NCBI GenBank assembly: GCA_964429485.1
Contig: CAYSBW010000093.1
Coordinates: 1-6,157 of the forward strand
Length of the DNA: 6,157 nucleotides
Origin: JAPLKB01 sp964429485
GTDB taxonomy: Bacteria; Desulfobacterota; Syntrophorhabdia; Syntrophorhabdales; Syntrophorhabdaceae
Direction: 5' to 3'
Part shown: positions 1-5,462 of the stretch, in pieces
Position numbering within the stretch: the stretch's first letter is position 1
Layout of the letters: the number at the start of each line of letters is the position of its first letter
Notes under the pieces: generated by a model
Database searches by the model: none
Told to the model about the DNA's origin: nothing
What the model saw: only the letters and a program-made list of their open reading frames with translations
Translations under genes and position numbers: made by a program

Positions 1-356
1 GACGGGATTACTGGGCCACAAAAATTATAAAAGACGCAGTGTCAAGACCACCGGATGCCTCACTTGTTTCAGAAATAGATGGAAAGGTTGTAGGTTTTAT
101 ACTCGGAGAGGTAAGCGGCTGGGAATTCAAGGTGCCAAACAACATAGGATGGATTGATACTATAGGCATCGATCCTGATTATCAAAACAGGGGTATTGCC
201 AAAGTCCTGGCAAATGCTCTTATAACAAATCTTAAAACCTACAAGGTTGATACTATTTATACTCTTGTCAACTGGAACGACTGGGATTTACTTCAGTTTT
301 TCCATGCTATGGGCTTTTCCAGGGGTGATATGATCAATCTTGTGCTTAAAGTATGA
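1..356 (+). CDS. GNAT family N-acetyltransferase, 3' part (5' end outside window)
   Basis: The reading frame is open from nt 3 to a TGA at 354-356, giving 117 residues. A GTG at nt 39 is only an internal codon, because the 12 residues before it (RDYWATKIIKDA) read as normal GNAT sequence, so the true start lies left of the window. The pattern 'VSEIDGKVVGF' is the typical central strand pair. It is followed by 'IGIDPDYQNRGIA', which contains the acetyl-CoA pyrophosphate-binding motif Q-x-x-G-x-A (about residues 61-66 of the visible part). The C-terminal 'FFHAMGFSRGD' is the usual GNAT ending, where the chain packs against the CoA. The family moves an acetyl group from acetyl-CoA to an amine; the substrate cannot be told. 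Candidates include a ribosomal-protein (RimI-like) or small-molecule acetyltransferase. The gene converges on mltD, 63 nt away. Confidence 0.9.
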   Translation, partial: RDYWATKIIKDAVSRPPDASLVSEIDGKVVGFILGEVSGWEFKVPNNIGWIDTIGIDPDYQNRGIAKVLANALITNLKTYKVDTIYTLVNWNDWDLLQFFHAMGFSRGDMINLVLKV

Positions 357-364
357 AGAAGCAA

Positions 365-397
365 GCCTTTGCGCTTTGCGTATAGCGCCAGTCAGGC
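365..397. terminator. possible bidirectional hairpin between convergent genes
   Basis: Between the convergent GNAT and mltD genes there is an imperfect hairpin. The outer pair is GCCT (365-368) with AGGC (394-397), and the inner pair is GCGC (371-374) with GCGC (385-388). The loop is 10 nt and the internal bulge is uneven. No long T run follows on either strand, so it is weak as an intrinsic terminator; its position is the main support. Confidence 0.25.
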
Positions 398-419
398 CAG
401 TTTGTTATTAAATTCTGTA

Positions 420-2195
420 TCAGCCTGCATTAACCCTCAGTTTCATGTTCGGGTGAACAACATCTGTTTTTAATTTGTTTACAGACTTGATACCGGCAAT
501 ATCCATACCGTATTTGTTGGAGATGGTAGTTAGTGTTTCGCCTTTCTTTACTATGTGGTATTTTACTGTTCTTTTCTCTCTTTTATCTTTCTTTTGAATG
601 TGCTTTACAAGCTTTAATTTCATATTAGGATAGACCATACCGGCTTTAATGTTGTTTGCTGATTTTATAGTTGAAACATCTATCCCATACTTGTTTGATA
701 TTCCTGCGAGGGTCTCACCTTTTTTCACTATATGATGCCGGGGCTGCTTTTTCTGCTCCTTGATTGCAACGTTGGCGGCATAATTTTTTCTTGCAGTTTC
801 CTTGTTGTCAGGTCTTGAAATTCTTGCAGTTTTTTCTGATTTATTTGATTGAATTTCTGTTGCATCTTTTTTTGATATTTTTACATTCTTCGGTGTTTTT
901 TCTATAACATCTTCAGTAAAACCAGCTCTTGCAACTTTTATATTCCGATCCTGTTTTTTAGAATCAGCTATTTTTATTGCACTGCTGCCAGCCAAACGCG
1001 GTATATTTATAACCATCCCTGGTTTTATCTTTATATCACCGCCTGATCCATTGACCAGAGACATATCATCTATGGTTATCCTGTATTTTTTTGCAATCCT
1101 TGCCAGTGTATCCTTTCTCTTTACTTTATATGATGAAACTCCTGTTATCCTGTTATTATCCTCTGCCAGGGATGCCTGAAATCTGTTATTGAAGGAAAAT
1201 AAATCAGTAGTGGATGGTAATTTGATTACATAATTATTCATATCAGGCGGGGTTATGCCTCTGAGTATCTCTGGATTGATTGATTTCAAAACCTTCACAT
1301 CAATTGAAGCTGCTTTTGCTATAGCACTTAGAGGAGTTCCGGAAGGAACCCTTACTTCAGTAAACTTCACCGGTTCATCATAGGTAATACTTCCAAAACC
1401 GAATTTTTCAGGTTCCTTTGCTATAATTGCCGCTGCAATGAGTTTGGGGATGTATTCTCTTGTTTCCTTCGGCAAAGTGTTGTATTTGACAAGCTCCCAG
1501 AAATCGCTTGTATTATGCTTGACAATAGCCCTTCCAACTCTTCCTTCACCTGCATTGTATCCTGCTGCAGCAAGATACCAGCATCCGAATTGCTTAAAAA
1601 GATCTCTCAGATATTTCGTAGCTGCGACTGTAGATTTTTCAGGGTCACGTCTTTCATCTATCCAGTAATTTGATTTTAATCCATATCTTCCACCGGTTGC
1701 ATAGATGAACTGCCAGGGGCCCGATGCACTGGCAGGCGAATAGGCTTTCGGATTAAATCCACTTTCTATCATGGCAAGATAAACAAGATCTTCAGGCAAC
1801 CCCTCTTCATTCAATATTTCTTTAATGATCGGTGCATAGTACCTCGACCTTTTCAGCCAGTTGCTGAAAACCTTCCTTTTCTCGGTTGTAAAGTACTGAA
1901 TGAAATATTTGACAGCATCATTGAATACAATAGGTATATCAAAATTATTACTGTAATCCTCACCAAAAATAGTTGCAATATCATCTTCTTCTTCGATAAC
2001 ATTTTTAAAAACTTCTTTCCCGGATTTATTGCTCTGTTCACTGATATCAACAGAAGTTACATCCTTTTTTGTATAGTAAGAGGCGCTATTACTGTCAGGA
2101 ATCATGTTGTACGCAATGTCACTTCCTGTAGCAGAACATCCGGCAATCAACATTGAACTCAGGATGGGTAATATGAAATATCTTTTTCTTTTCAT
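420..2195 (-). CDS. mltD: membrane-bound lytic murein transglycosylase D-like lipoprotein with LysM repeats
   Basis: This enzyme cleaves the MurNAc-GlcNAc bond of peptidoglycan, forming 1,6-anhydro-MurNAc ends, and would act in the periplasm anchored to a membrane. I place the start at the ATG at 2195 (591 residues). That gives a lipoprotein signal peptide, basic MKRKRYF then a hydrophobic stretch ending in the lipobox L-I-A-G-C with Cys20. It also has an AAGGAG directly upstream. The in-frame ATG at 2231 lies at the predicted transcription start and has no ribosome site. Ser follows the Cys, so outer-membrane sorting is expected. The SLT domain spans roughly residues 120-260, with catalytic Glu144 in 'AMIESGF', then 'SASGPWQF' and 'AAAGYNAGEGRV'. 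A divergent LysM-like stretch (about 280-328) and three clear LysM repeats (about 355-399, 487-530, 545-588) follow, separated by a Lys-rich linker. It is longer than E. coli MltD (about 450 residues). Confidence 0.93.
   Translation of the reverse strand: MKRKRYFILPILSSMLIAGCSATGSDIAYNMIPDSNSASYYTKKDVTSVDISEQSNKSGKEVFKNVIEEEDDIATIFGEDYSNNFDIPIVFNDAVKYFIQYFTTEKRKVFSNWLKRSRYYAPIIKEILNEEGLPEDLVYLAMIESGFNPKAYSPASASGPWQFIYATGGRYGLKSNYWIDERRDPEKSTVAATKYLRDLFKQFGCWYLAAAGYNAGEGRVGRAIVKHNTSDFWELVKYNTLPKETREYIPKLIAAAIIAKEPEKFGFGSITYDEPVKFTEVRVPSGTPLSAIAKAASIDVKVLKSINPEILRGITPPDMNNYVIKLPSTTDLFSFNNRFQASLAEDNNRITGVSSYKVKRKDTLARIAKKYRITIDDMSLVNGSGGDIKIKPGMVINIPRLAGSSAIKIADSKKQDRNIKVARAGFTEDVIEKTPKNVKISKKDATEIQSNKSEKTARISRPDNKETARKNYAANVAIKEQKKQPRHHIVKKGETLAGISNKYGIDVSTIKSANNIKAGMVYPNMKLKLVKHIQKKDKREKRTVKYHIVKKGETLTTISNKYGMDIAGIKSVNKLKTDVVHPNMKLRVNAG
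432..737 (-). repeat. two adjacent, closely similar LysM repeats at the mltD 3' end
   Basis: The last two LysM units (606-737 and 432-563) share the frames 'HIVKKGETL', 'ISNKYG' and 'PNMKLK/R' at matching positions, with a Lys/Arg-rich linker between. They resemble each other more than either resembles the first LysM unit (about 1000-1130). This suggests duplication within the gene. LysM units bind GlcNAc-containing glycan and would hold the enzyme on peptidoglycan. Confidence 0.7.
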
Positions 2196-2198
2196 TTT

Positions 2199-2204
2199 CT
2201 CCTT
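2199..2204 (-). promoter_or_regulatory. ribosome binding site deciding the mltD start
   Basis: AAGGAG on the - strand lies 3 nt before the ATG at 2195. The spacing is short but the match is good. No such site precedes the in-frame ATG at 2231, and the chosen start is the one that gives a proper lipoprotein signal peptide. Confidence 0.7.
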
Positions 2205-2237
2205 CTGATGCAGCAGGAAAGACTCTTCCATGTTTTG

Positions 2238-2267
2238 ATGATAAATATTATATTTGACTTATGTCAA
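2238..2267 (-). promoter_or_regulatory. sigma70-type promoter of mltD, with a palindrome over the -35 box
   Basis: On the - strand a perfect -35 TTGACA (2267-2262) is followed after 18 nt by TATCAT (2243-2238), five of six bases of the -10 consensus. Transcription would begin close to nt 2231, so the upstream ATG there would be at the very 5' end of the mRNA. The -35 box sits in a perfect palindrome, TTGAC-N4-GTCAA (2254-2267). A second -10-like TATAAT (2252-2247) is only 9 nt from the -35 and has no good partner of its own. The 62-nt gap between fmt and mltD shows no clear terminator, so some read-through from fmt is possible. Confidence 0.6.
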
Positions 2268-2293
2268 CAAAAAAACACATTATTTTATAAAGA

Positions 2294-3217
2294 TTATTTA
2301 AATTTTTTTCCTACAAGACCTCTGTAGCCATTAGCAAATACAGAAGCATTCATTTTTTTCCTGTTTTCCATTTGTATTTCCTTGACAATTATTGACCCAT
2401 CAGACGCTGATACAAGAATTCCATGACTGTTTTTTCCCAGTATTATGCCCGGTTCATCCTTCCCTTCCAGAGAATTAATTTCTCCGTCGAATATCTTGAA
2501 AAGAGTATTGTCCAGAGTTGTATAGGCTACAGGCCATAATGCAAATGCTCTTATCTGTCTGACTATTTCAATTGCCCTATGATTCCAATCTATTCTCGCC
2601 ATTTCCTTCCTGATCAAAGGAGCATATGTAACCTCTTCAGCTTTTTGTTCAATGCCTTCAGGCAGCCCATCCCTGCTTATACGGTCGATAATCTCAGGGA
2701 GAACAATACCTGCCCTCCTTGAAAGCCTTTCAGAGAGTGCTATAATATTTTCGTCCTTATCTATGACTGAATCTTCCTGATAAATAATATTCCCTGCATC
2801 CATCTTTTCAACCATTTTCATTACTGTAATACCGGTTTTTTCATCTCCCTTCAGGATAGCCCACTGCATGGGAGAAGGGCCTCTGTGTTTCGGAAGGAGC
2901 GATGGATGAATATTTATTGAACCTGTTGAGGGAAGATCCAAAGCCCATTTCGGAAAAATAAGACCAAAAGACACAACCACAAAAAGTCCGGGTTTAAGAT
3001 CCTCAAGCTTGCTGACAATTTCCCGGTCATTGAATGATTCCATTTCCAGAAGTGGAATTCCTGATGCAATGGCAGTTTTTTTGACTTCATTATCATCAAG
3101 CATGTAACCCCTGCCCTTTGGTTTTCCTTTTTTAGTAACAACACATGAAACCAGGGAAGAAATGGATTTTAAGGAAGGTACGGAAAAATTTGATGAACCG
3201 AAAAAAACTATCTTCAT
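2294..3217 (-). CDS. fmt: methionyl-tRNA formyltransferase
   Basis: This cytosolic enzyme transfers the formyl group of 10-formyl-tetrahydrofolate to Met-tRNAfMet, making the initiator tRNA. The 307-residue length is normal for the family (about 310). The N-terminal Rossmann-like domain starts 'MKIVFFGSSNFSVPSL'. The catalytic Asn102, His104 and Asp140 are in 'INIHPSLLPKHRGPSP' and 'MVEKMDAGNII', and the folate-site signature SLLPxxRG is present at residues 106-113. The loop 'GKPKGRGYML' (31-40) matches the family's KPxGRG loop that contacts the tRNA acceptor. The C-terminal OB-like domain begins near residue 200. The start ATG lies 3 nt after the def stop codon, with only a weak ribosome site, so translational coupling to def is likely. 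Confidence 0.97.
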   Translation of the reverse strand: MKIVFFGSSNFSVPSLKSISSLVSCVVTKKGKPKGRGYMLDDNEVKKTAIASGIPLLEMESFNDREIVSKLEDLKPGLFVVVSFGLIFPKWALDLPSTGSINIHPSLLPKHRGPSPMQWAILKGDEKTGITVMKMVEKMDAGNIIYQEDSVIDKDENIIALSERLSRRAGIVLPEIIDRISRDGLPEGIEQKAEEVTYAPLIRKEMARIDWNHRAIEIVRQIRAFALWPVAYTTLDNTLFKIFDGEINSLEGKDEPGIILGKNSHGILVSASDGSIIVKEIQMENRKKMNASVFANGYRGLVGKKFK

Positions 3218-3220
3218 AAT

Positions 3221-3715
3221 TCAGTTCTTTAAATATTGTTTCTTAAAAAAATGTCTTTTAACAGGGCTTAAATGATCAATAAAAAGAATACCGTTCAAAT
3301 GATCAATTTCGTGCTGAAATACCCTTGCAAGATACCCTTCACATTCCATTTCCAGGGTTTTGCCTTCCGGTGTTACTCCTTCAACAGCAATTTTCCCGGA
3401 TCTTTTTACATGATCAAAATATTTCGGAACACTTAAGCATCCCTCTTCCTCGGAAATTTCCTCTTTACCTCTGTATTTTATCAAAGGATTGATAACGATT
3501 ATAGGCTTGTTGTTCTTTTTGAGCTGAGGGTCCAGGACAATTAGCCTCAGTGAATAACCAACCTGATTTGCTGCAAGGCCTGCCCCGCGGGCAAGCACCA
3601 TTCTCTCAACCATATTCTCTGAAAGTTTTATTATATCATATGTGATATCTTTTACAGGTTCAGCAACTTTTCTGAGAATTGCATCCGGGTATGTTACTAT
3701 TTCGAGAATAGACAT
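3221..3715 (-). CDS. def: peptide deformylase
   Basis: This metalloenzyme removes the N-formyl group from Met on nascent proteins at the ribosome exit. All three signature motifs are present in 164 residues: GxGLAANQ at 44-51, EGCLS at 91-95 with metal ligand Cys93, and HEIDH at 135-139 with ligands His135 and His139 and catalytic Glu136. The length is normal for a type 1 deformylase. The ATG at 3715 is the first possible start, since an in-frame stop lies shortly upstream. No Shine-Dalgarno is visible, which is odd for a first gene in an operon. A TTGACT (- strand, 3749-3744) could be a -35 box, but I cannot find a convincing -10. The def-fmt order is the widespread arrangement. Confidence 0.97.
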   Translation of the reverse strand: MSILEIVTYPDAILRKVAEPVKDITYDIIKLSENMVERMVLARGAGLAANQVGYSLRLIVLDPQLKKNNKPIIVINPLIKYRGKEEISEEEGCLSVPKYFDHVKRSGKIAVEGVTPEGKTLEMECEGYLARVFQHEIDHLNGILFIDHLSPVKRHFFKKQYLKN

Positions 3716-3799
3716 ACATATATTTAAATCAAATTAGACCTTTAGTCAACAGCACATTTCACATGGACTGACTGTTAATGCCTGTTTTGTCTTGACTTA

Positions 3800-3830
3800 T
3801 TAAAAAAAAAATTACATCTTGAATATATAA
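3800..3830. other. composition junction between a diderm-like and a clostridial-like sequence
   Basis: Left of here the DNA has moderate GC and belongs to the def upstream region. Right of here it is strongly AT-rich and encodes clostridial-type proteins. On the - strand the oleate hydratase homology runs up to 'ENFWDL' (codons down to nt 3828) and then turns into unrelated residues, so the break lies between about 3800 and 3830. A run of ten A (3802-3811) sits in this interval. No inverted repeat ends, target duplication, tRNA or recombinase gene is visible beside it. Confidence 0.75.
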
Positions 3831-4188
3831 ATCCCAAAAGTTTTCATATGTTTCTTCATTAAGCATTCTGCCACCTCTACATATAAATCCATTTTGTGCA
3901 TCTCCTGCACCATCATTACTACCTCCTATAACATGCATACCCTCAATTATATGTATATTTTCTCCTTTGAACTTACAATCACGAATTAAATATACAGCCC
4001 CTGCTAATGATCCTAGTCCTCCACCTATAAAATATACTTGCCTATCTCCATAATCAAAATGTGTTTCATTTACAACTTAAAATATTATCTTTTTTATTTT
4101 TTATTGTTAAAGCTGCAACTGCTGCTGCACCTGTAATTGCACCTAATAACCAATACTTAGTACAACCTCTTCGATTATTTATACTCAT
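3828..4188 (-). pseudogene. oleate hydratase (myosin-cross-reactive antigen family), 5' fragment, frameshifted and truncated
   Basis: Oleate hydratase is an FAD enzyme that adds water to cis-9 unsaturated fatty acids, giving 10-hydroxystearate from oleate. The fragment starts at ATG 4188, after a weak AGAAGTG ribosome site. It encodes a short basic start and a hydrophobic helix (YWLLGAITGAAAVAALTI), stopping at TGA 4068-4066. Overlapping it in the +1 frame, from nt 4076 down, is typical family sequence: 'YFIGGGLGSLAGAVYLIRD' (FAD Rossmann loop), 'GENIHIIEG', 'GGSNDGAGD', 'GFICRGGRMLNEETYENFWDL'. The second frame has no ATG, GTG or TTG before this homology and a stop just upstream. Removing one A from the AAA at 4069-4071 would fuse the two frames, so a one-base insertion or sequencing error is likely. 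The homology then ends abruptly at the junction, so most of the usual 550-650 residues are missing. A functional product cannot be made from this copy. Confidence 0.85.
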
Positions 4189-4190
4189 AG

Positions 4191-4249
4191 TATCACTTCT
4201 TTCTAAACTAAAATATTTTTACTTATTTTTAGTTTTGCCAAGAGTGATA
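4191..4249 (-). promoter_or_regulatory. extended dyad just upstream of the oleate hydratase start
   Basis: Two inverted arms of 23 nt flank a 13-nt centre. The left arm (4191-4213) is TATCACT, 7 nt, AAACTAAAA. The right arm (4227-4249) is TTTTAGTTT, 7 nt, AGTGATA. Sixteen of 23 positions pair exactly, with matching spacing. In the transcript the distal arm ends 2 nt before the ATG and covers the ribosome site. It could be an RNA hairpin limiting translation, a repressor operator, or the end of the phospholipase transcript. The rest of the 4189-4266 gap holds no gene, and I see no convincing promoter in it. Confidence 0.45.
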
Positions 4250-4266
4250 TTTTTTATAATTATTCC

Positions 4267-5106
4267 TTAACCATTAATAAATTTAACTAATTCATCTAAT
4301 CTTTCATTAACTAAATTATAACCCATCTTATATGATTCTTTTATAATTTCTATATTCTTTTCAAAACTTTTTAGACTATACTTTGGTCTAAATATAAATG
4401 CTTTACCTTGTTTTTCTAATTCCTCACAATACTTAACTGTATCATTATACTTAATATGTCTTGTTAAAAGTACTTCCTCCAATTTTGGATATTTTCTTTT
4501 TAATCTGTTTGCAACCACTAAATTAGTTTTACTCAATGATTTTATATATCCTTTTGGTCTTGTTAATACAATTAGATGTTTCTCATTTCCATCTTCAATT
4601 GCCTTTCTTATAGGTATAGGATCAGCCAATCCACCATCATAATACTTTTCATTGTCTAATTCTATACATGGAAAAGCATATGGAATAGCACATGTTGCTC
4701 TTAACATCGTACATTTTTTATCAATCTTCATTCCGTTTTTATACTCTATCATTCCAGTATTAGCATTAGTTACTCCTACTAATACTTTTCCTGTATATTT
4801 ATAAAACTCATCCCAATCAAAAGGATATAATCTATTTGGCACTTCATCATATGCAAAATCTAAACCAAACAAACTTCTATTTTTTAATAAATTCCTTTTT
4901 CCAATATATCTTTTATCATGCCTAAAGTTTACTAATATATCTAAGTTTCTTCCTTTTTGTTTAGAAATATATGAATATCCATTTGTTATCCCTGCTGATA
5001 CTCCTATAACATATTCTAAGTTAATATTATTATCTAATAATGCATCCATTATACCTGCACTGAAAATAGGTCTAAATGTACCACCCTCTAATACTAAACT
5101 AATCAT
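4267..5106 (-). CDS. patatin-like phospholipase (YjjU-like family)
   Basis: Patatin-fold serine hydrolases release fatty acids from lipids using a Ser-Asp dyad. Both residues are visible in these 279 residues: Ser37 in G-V-S-A-G (35-39), and Asp157 in 'YYDGGLADPIP'. The sequence 'VIGVSAGITNGYSYISKQKGR' is characteristic of the bacterial YjjU-type group, and the length fits. The oxyanion loop, normally G-G-G-x-R-G, reads G-G-T-F-R-P (8-13), so two glycines are replaced. There is no signal peptide or membrane helix, so the protein is cytosolic or peripheral to the membrane. The start ATG at 5106 has a good AGGAAGGG about 6 nt upstream. The gene has its own promoter and lies 78 nt before the oleate hydratase fragment, so the two may share a transcript. 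Its true substrate is unknown. Confidence 0.92.
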   Translation of the reverse strand: MISLVLEGGTFRPIFSAGIMDALLDNNINLEYVIGVSAGITNGYSYISKQKGRNLDILVNFRHDKRYIGKRNLLKNRSLFGLDFAYDEVPNRLYPFDWDEFYKYTGKVLVGVTNANTGMIEYKNGMKIDKKCTMLRATCAIPYAFPCIELDNEKYYDGGLADPIPIRKAIEDGNEKHLIVLTRPKGYIKSLSKTNLVVANRLKRKYPKLEEVLLTRHIKYNDTVKYCEELEKQGKAFIFRPKYSLKSFEKNIEIIKESYKMGYNLVNERLDELVKFING

Positions 5107-5143
5107 AAAATTCCCTTCCTACACTTTTATTTTTATAATTTTG

Positions 5144-5172
5144 ATTTTACTATATTGAATATTCATTGACAA
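5144..5172 (-). promoter_or_regulatory. sigma70-type (SigA) promoter of the patatin-like gene
   Basis: On the - strand, TTGTCA (5172-5167) and TAAAAT (5149-5144) are separated by exactly 17 nt. Each matches its consensus at five of six positions. It lies immediately after the terminator of the preceding gene and about 40 nt before the phospholipase start, so this gene begins its own transcription unit. Confidence 0.75.
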
Positions 5173-5184
5173 TTTAAATTACAA

Positions 5185-5215
5185 AAAAGTCATAAGAATA
5201 ATTCTTATGACTTTT
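5185..5215 (-). terminator. rho-independent terminator after the 58-residue gene
   Basis: A perfect inverted repeat, 15 nt in each arm (5185-5199 and 5201-5215), can form a stem of about 13-14 bp with a tiny loop. On the - strand it is followed by T residues (the A run at 5183-5188 on the + strand). It lies 12 nt after the small gene and just before the phospholipase promoter, exactly where a unit boundary is expected. Confidence 0.8.
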
Positions 5216-5226
5216 ACAATTATTTA

Positions 5227-5403
5227 TTAACTTAATCCATTATTTTTCATATCTTTAAACTCTTCTTTTATACCATTTTTTATATCATCAAGCCCATACT
5301 TCATTTTATTCATACTATCTTTTACATCTTTTTTTATTTCTTCTGCACTATTCGTAATTGTATTCTTTACATCATTTACACCATTCTTTATCTTTTTATT
5401 CAT
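5227..5403 (-). CDS. small charged amphipathic helical protein, function unknown
   Basis: I choose the ATG at 5403 (58 residues). The frame can be extended to a TTG at 5451, but that would run through the dyad and the likely promoter. AAAGGA lies 12 nt upstream of the ATG, somewhat far. The product has 13 Lys and 10 Asp/Glu, no Cys, no signal peptide and no membrane helix. Four copies of D-(V/I/M)-K-(N/D) occur at residues 11, 26, 40 and 51, and apolar residues recur every 3-4 positions, suggesting one long amphipathic helix. It resembles in style the short helical or stress-related proteins (YtxH-like, LEA-like) common in Firmicutes, but I do not recognise the family. It is a single-gene unit: a dyad in front and a strong terminator behind. 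Confidence 0.65.
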   Translation of the reverse strand: MNKKIKNGVNDVKNTITNSAEEIKKDVKDSMNKMKYGLDDIKNGIKEEFKDMKNNGLS

Positions 5404-5421
5404 AAATAATACACATCCTTT

Positions 5422-5447
5422 GTACAATAATAATACTTTTATTGTAC
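5422..5447 (-). promoter_or_regulatory. operator-like dyad in the promoter/leader of the small gene
   Basis: A perfect dyad, GTACAATAA (5422-5430), 8 nt, TTATTGTAC (5439-5447), ends one base pair before the ribosome site of the 58-residue gene. On the - strand it contains TACAAT (5446-5441), a plausible -10 box, although I see no good -35. The 17-bp centre-to-centre spacing would suit a dimeric repressor. An mRNA hairpin is the alternative. Confidence 0.4.
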
Positions 5448-5462
5448 CCAAAATAATATTAT

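Noticed and set aside
39..356. GTG at nt 39 as the start of the acetyltransferase
   Set aside because: The frame is open upstream to the window edge and the residues before it fit the GNAT domain, so the gene is cut by the window rather than starting here.
1438..1668. Open frame of 76 codons on the + strand inside mltD
   Set aside because: It lies opposite the conserved transglycosylase domain, which fully explains the sequence.
2196..2231. ATG at 2231 as the mltD start
   Set aside because: It lies at the predicted transcription start, lacks a ribosome site, and would put 12 polar residues in front of a complete lipoprotein signal peptide.
3802..3811. Run of ten A as an insertion scar (poly-A tail of a mobile element)
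   Set aside because: No target duplication, element end or transposase is visible. The run more likely helped cause a misjoin or belongs to one of the flanking intergenic regions.
4061..4270. Open frame of 69 codons on the + strand
   Set aside because: It is antisense to the oleate hydratase start and the dyad region. Its Leu/Phe-rich product is what AT-rich antisense DNA gives by chance.
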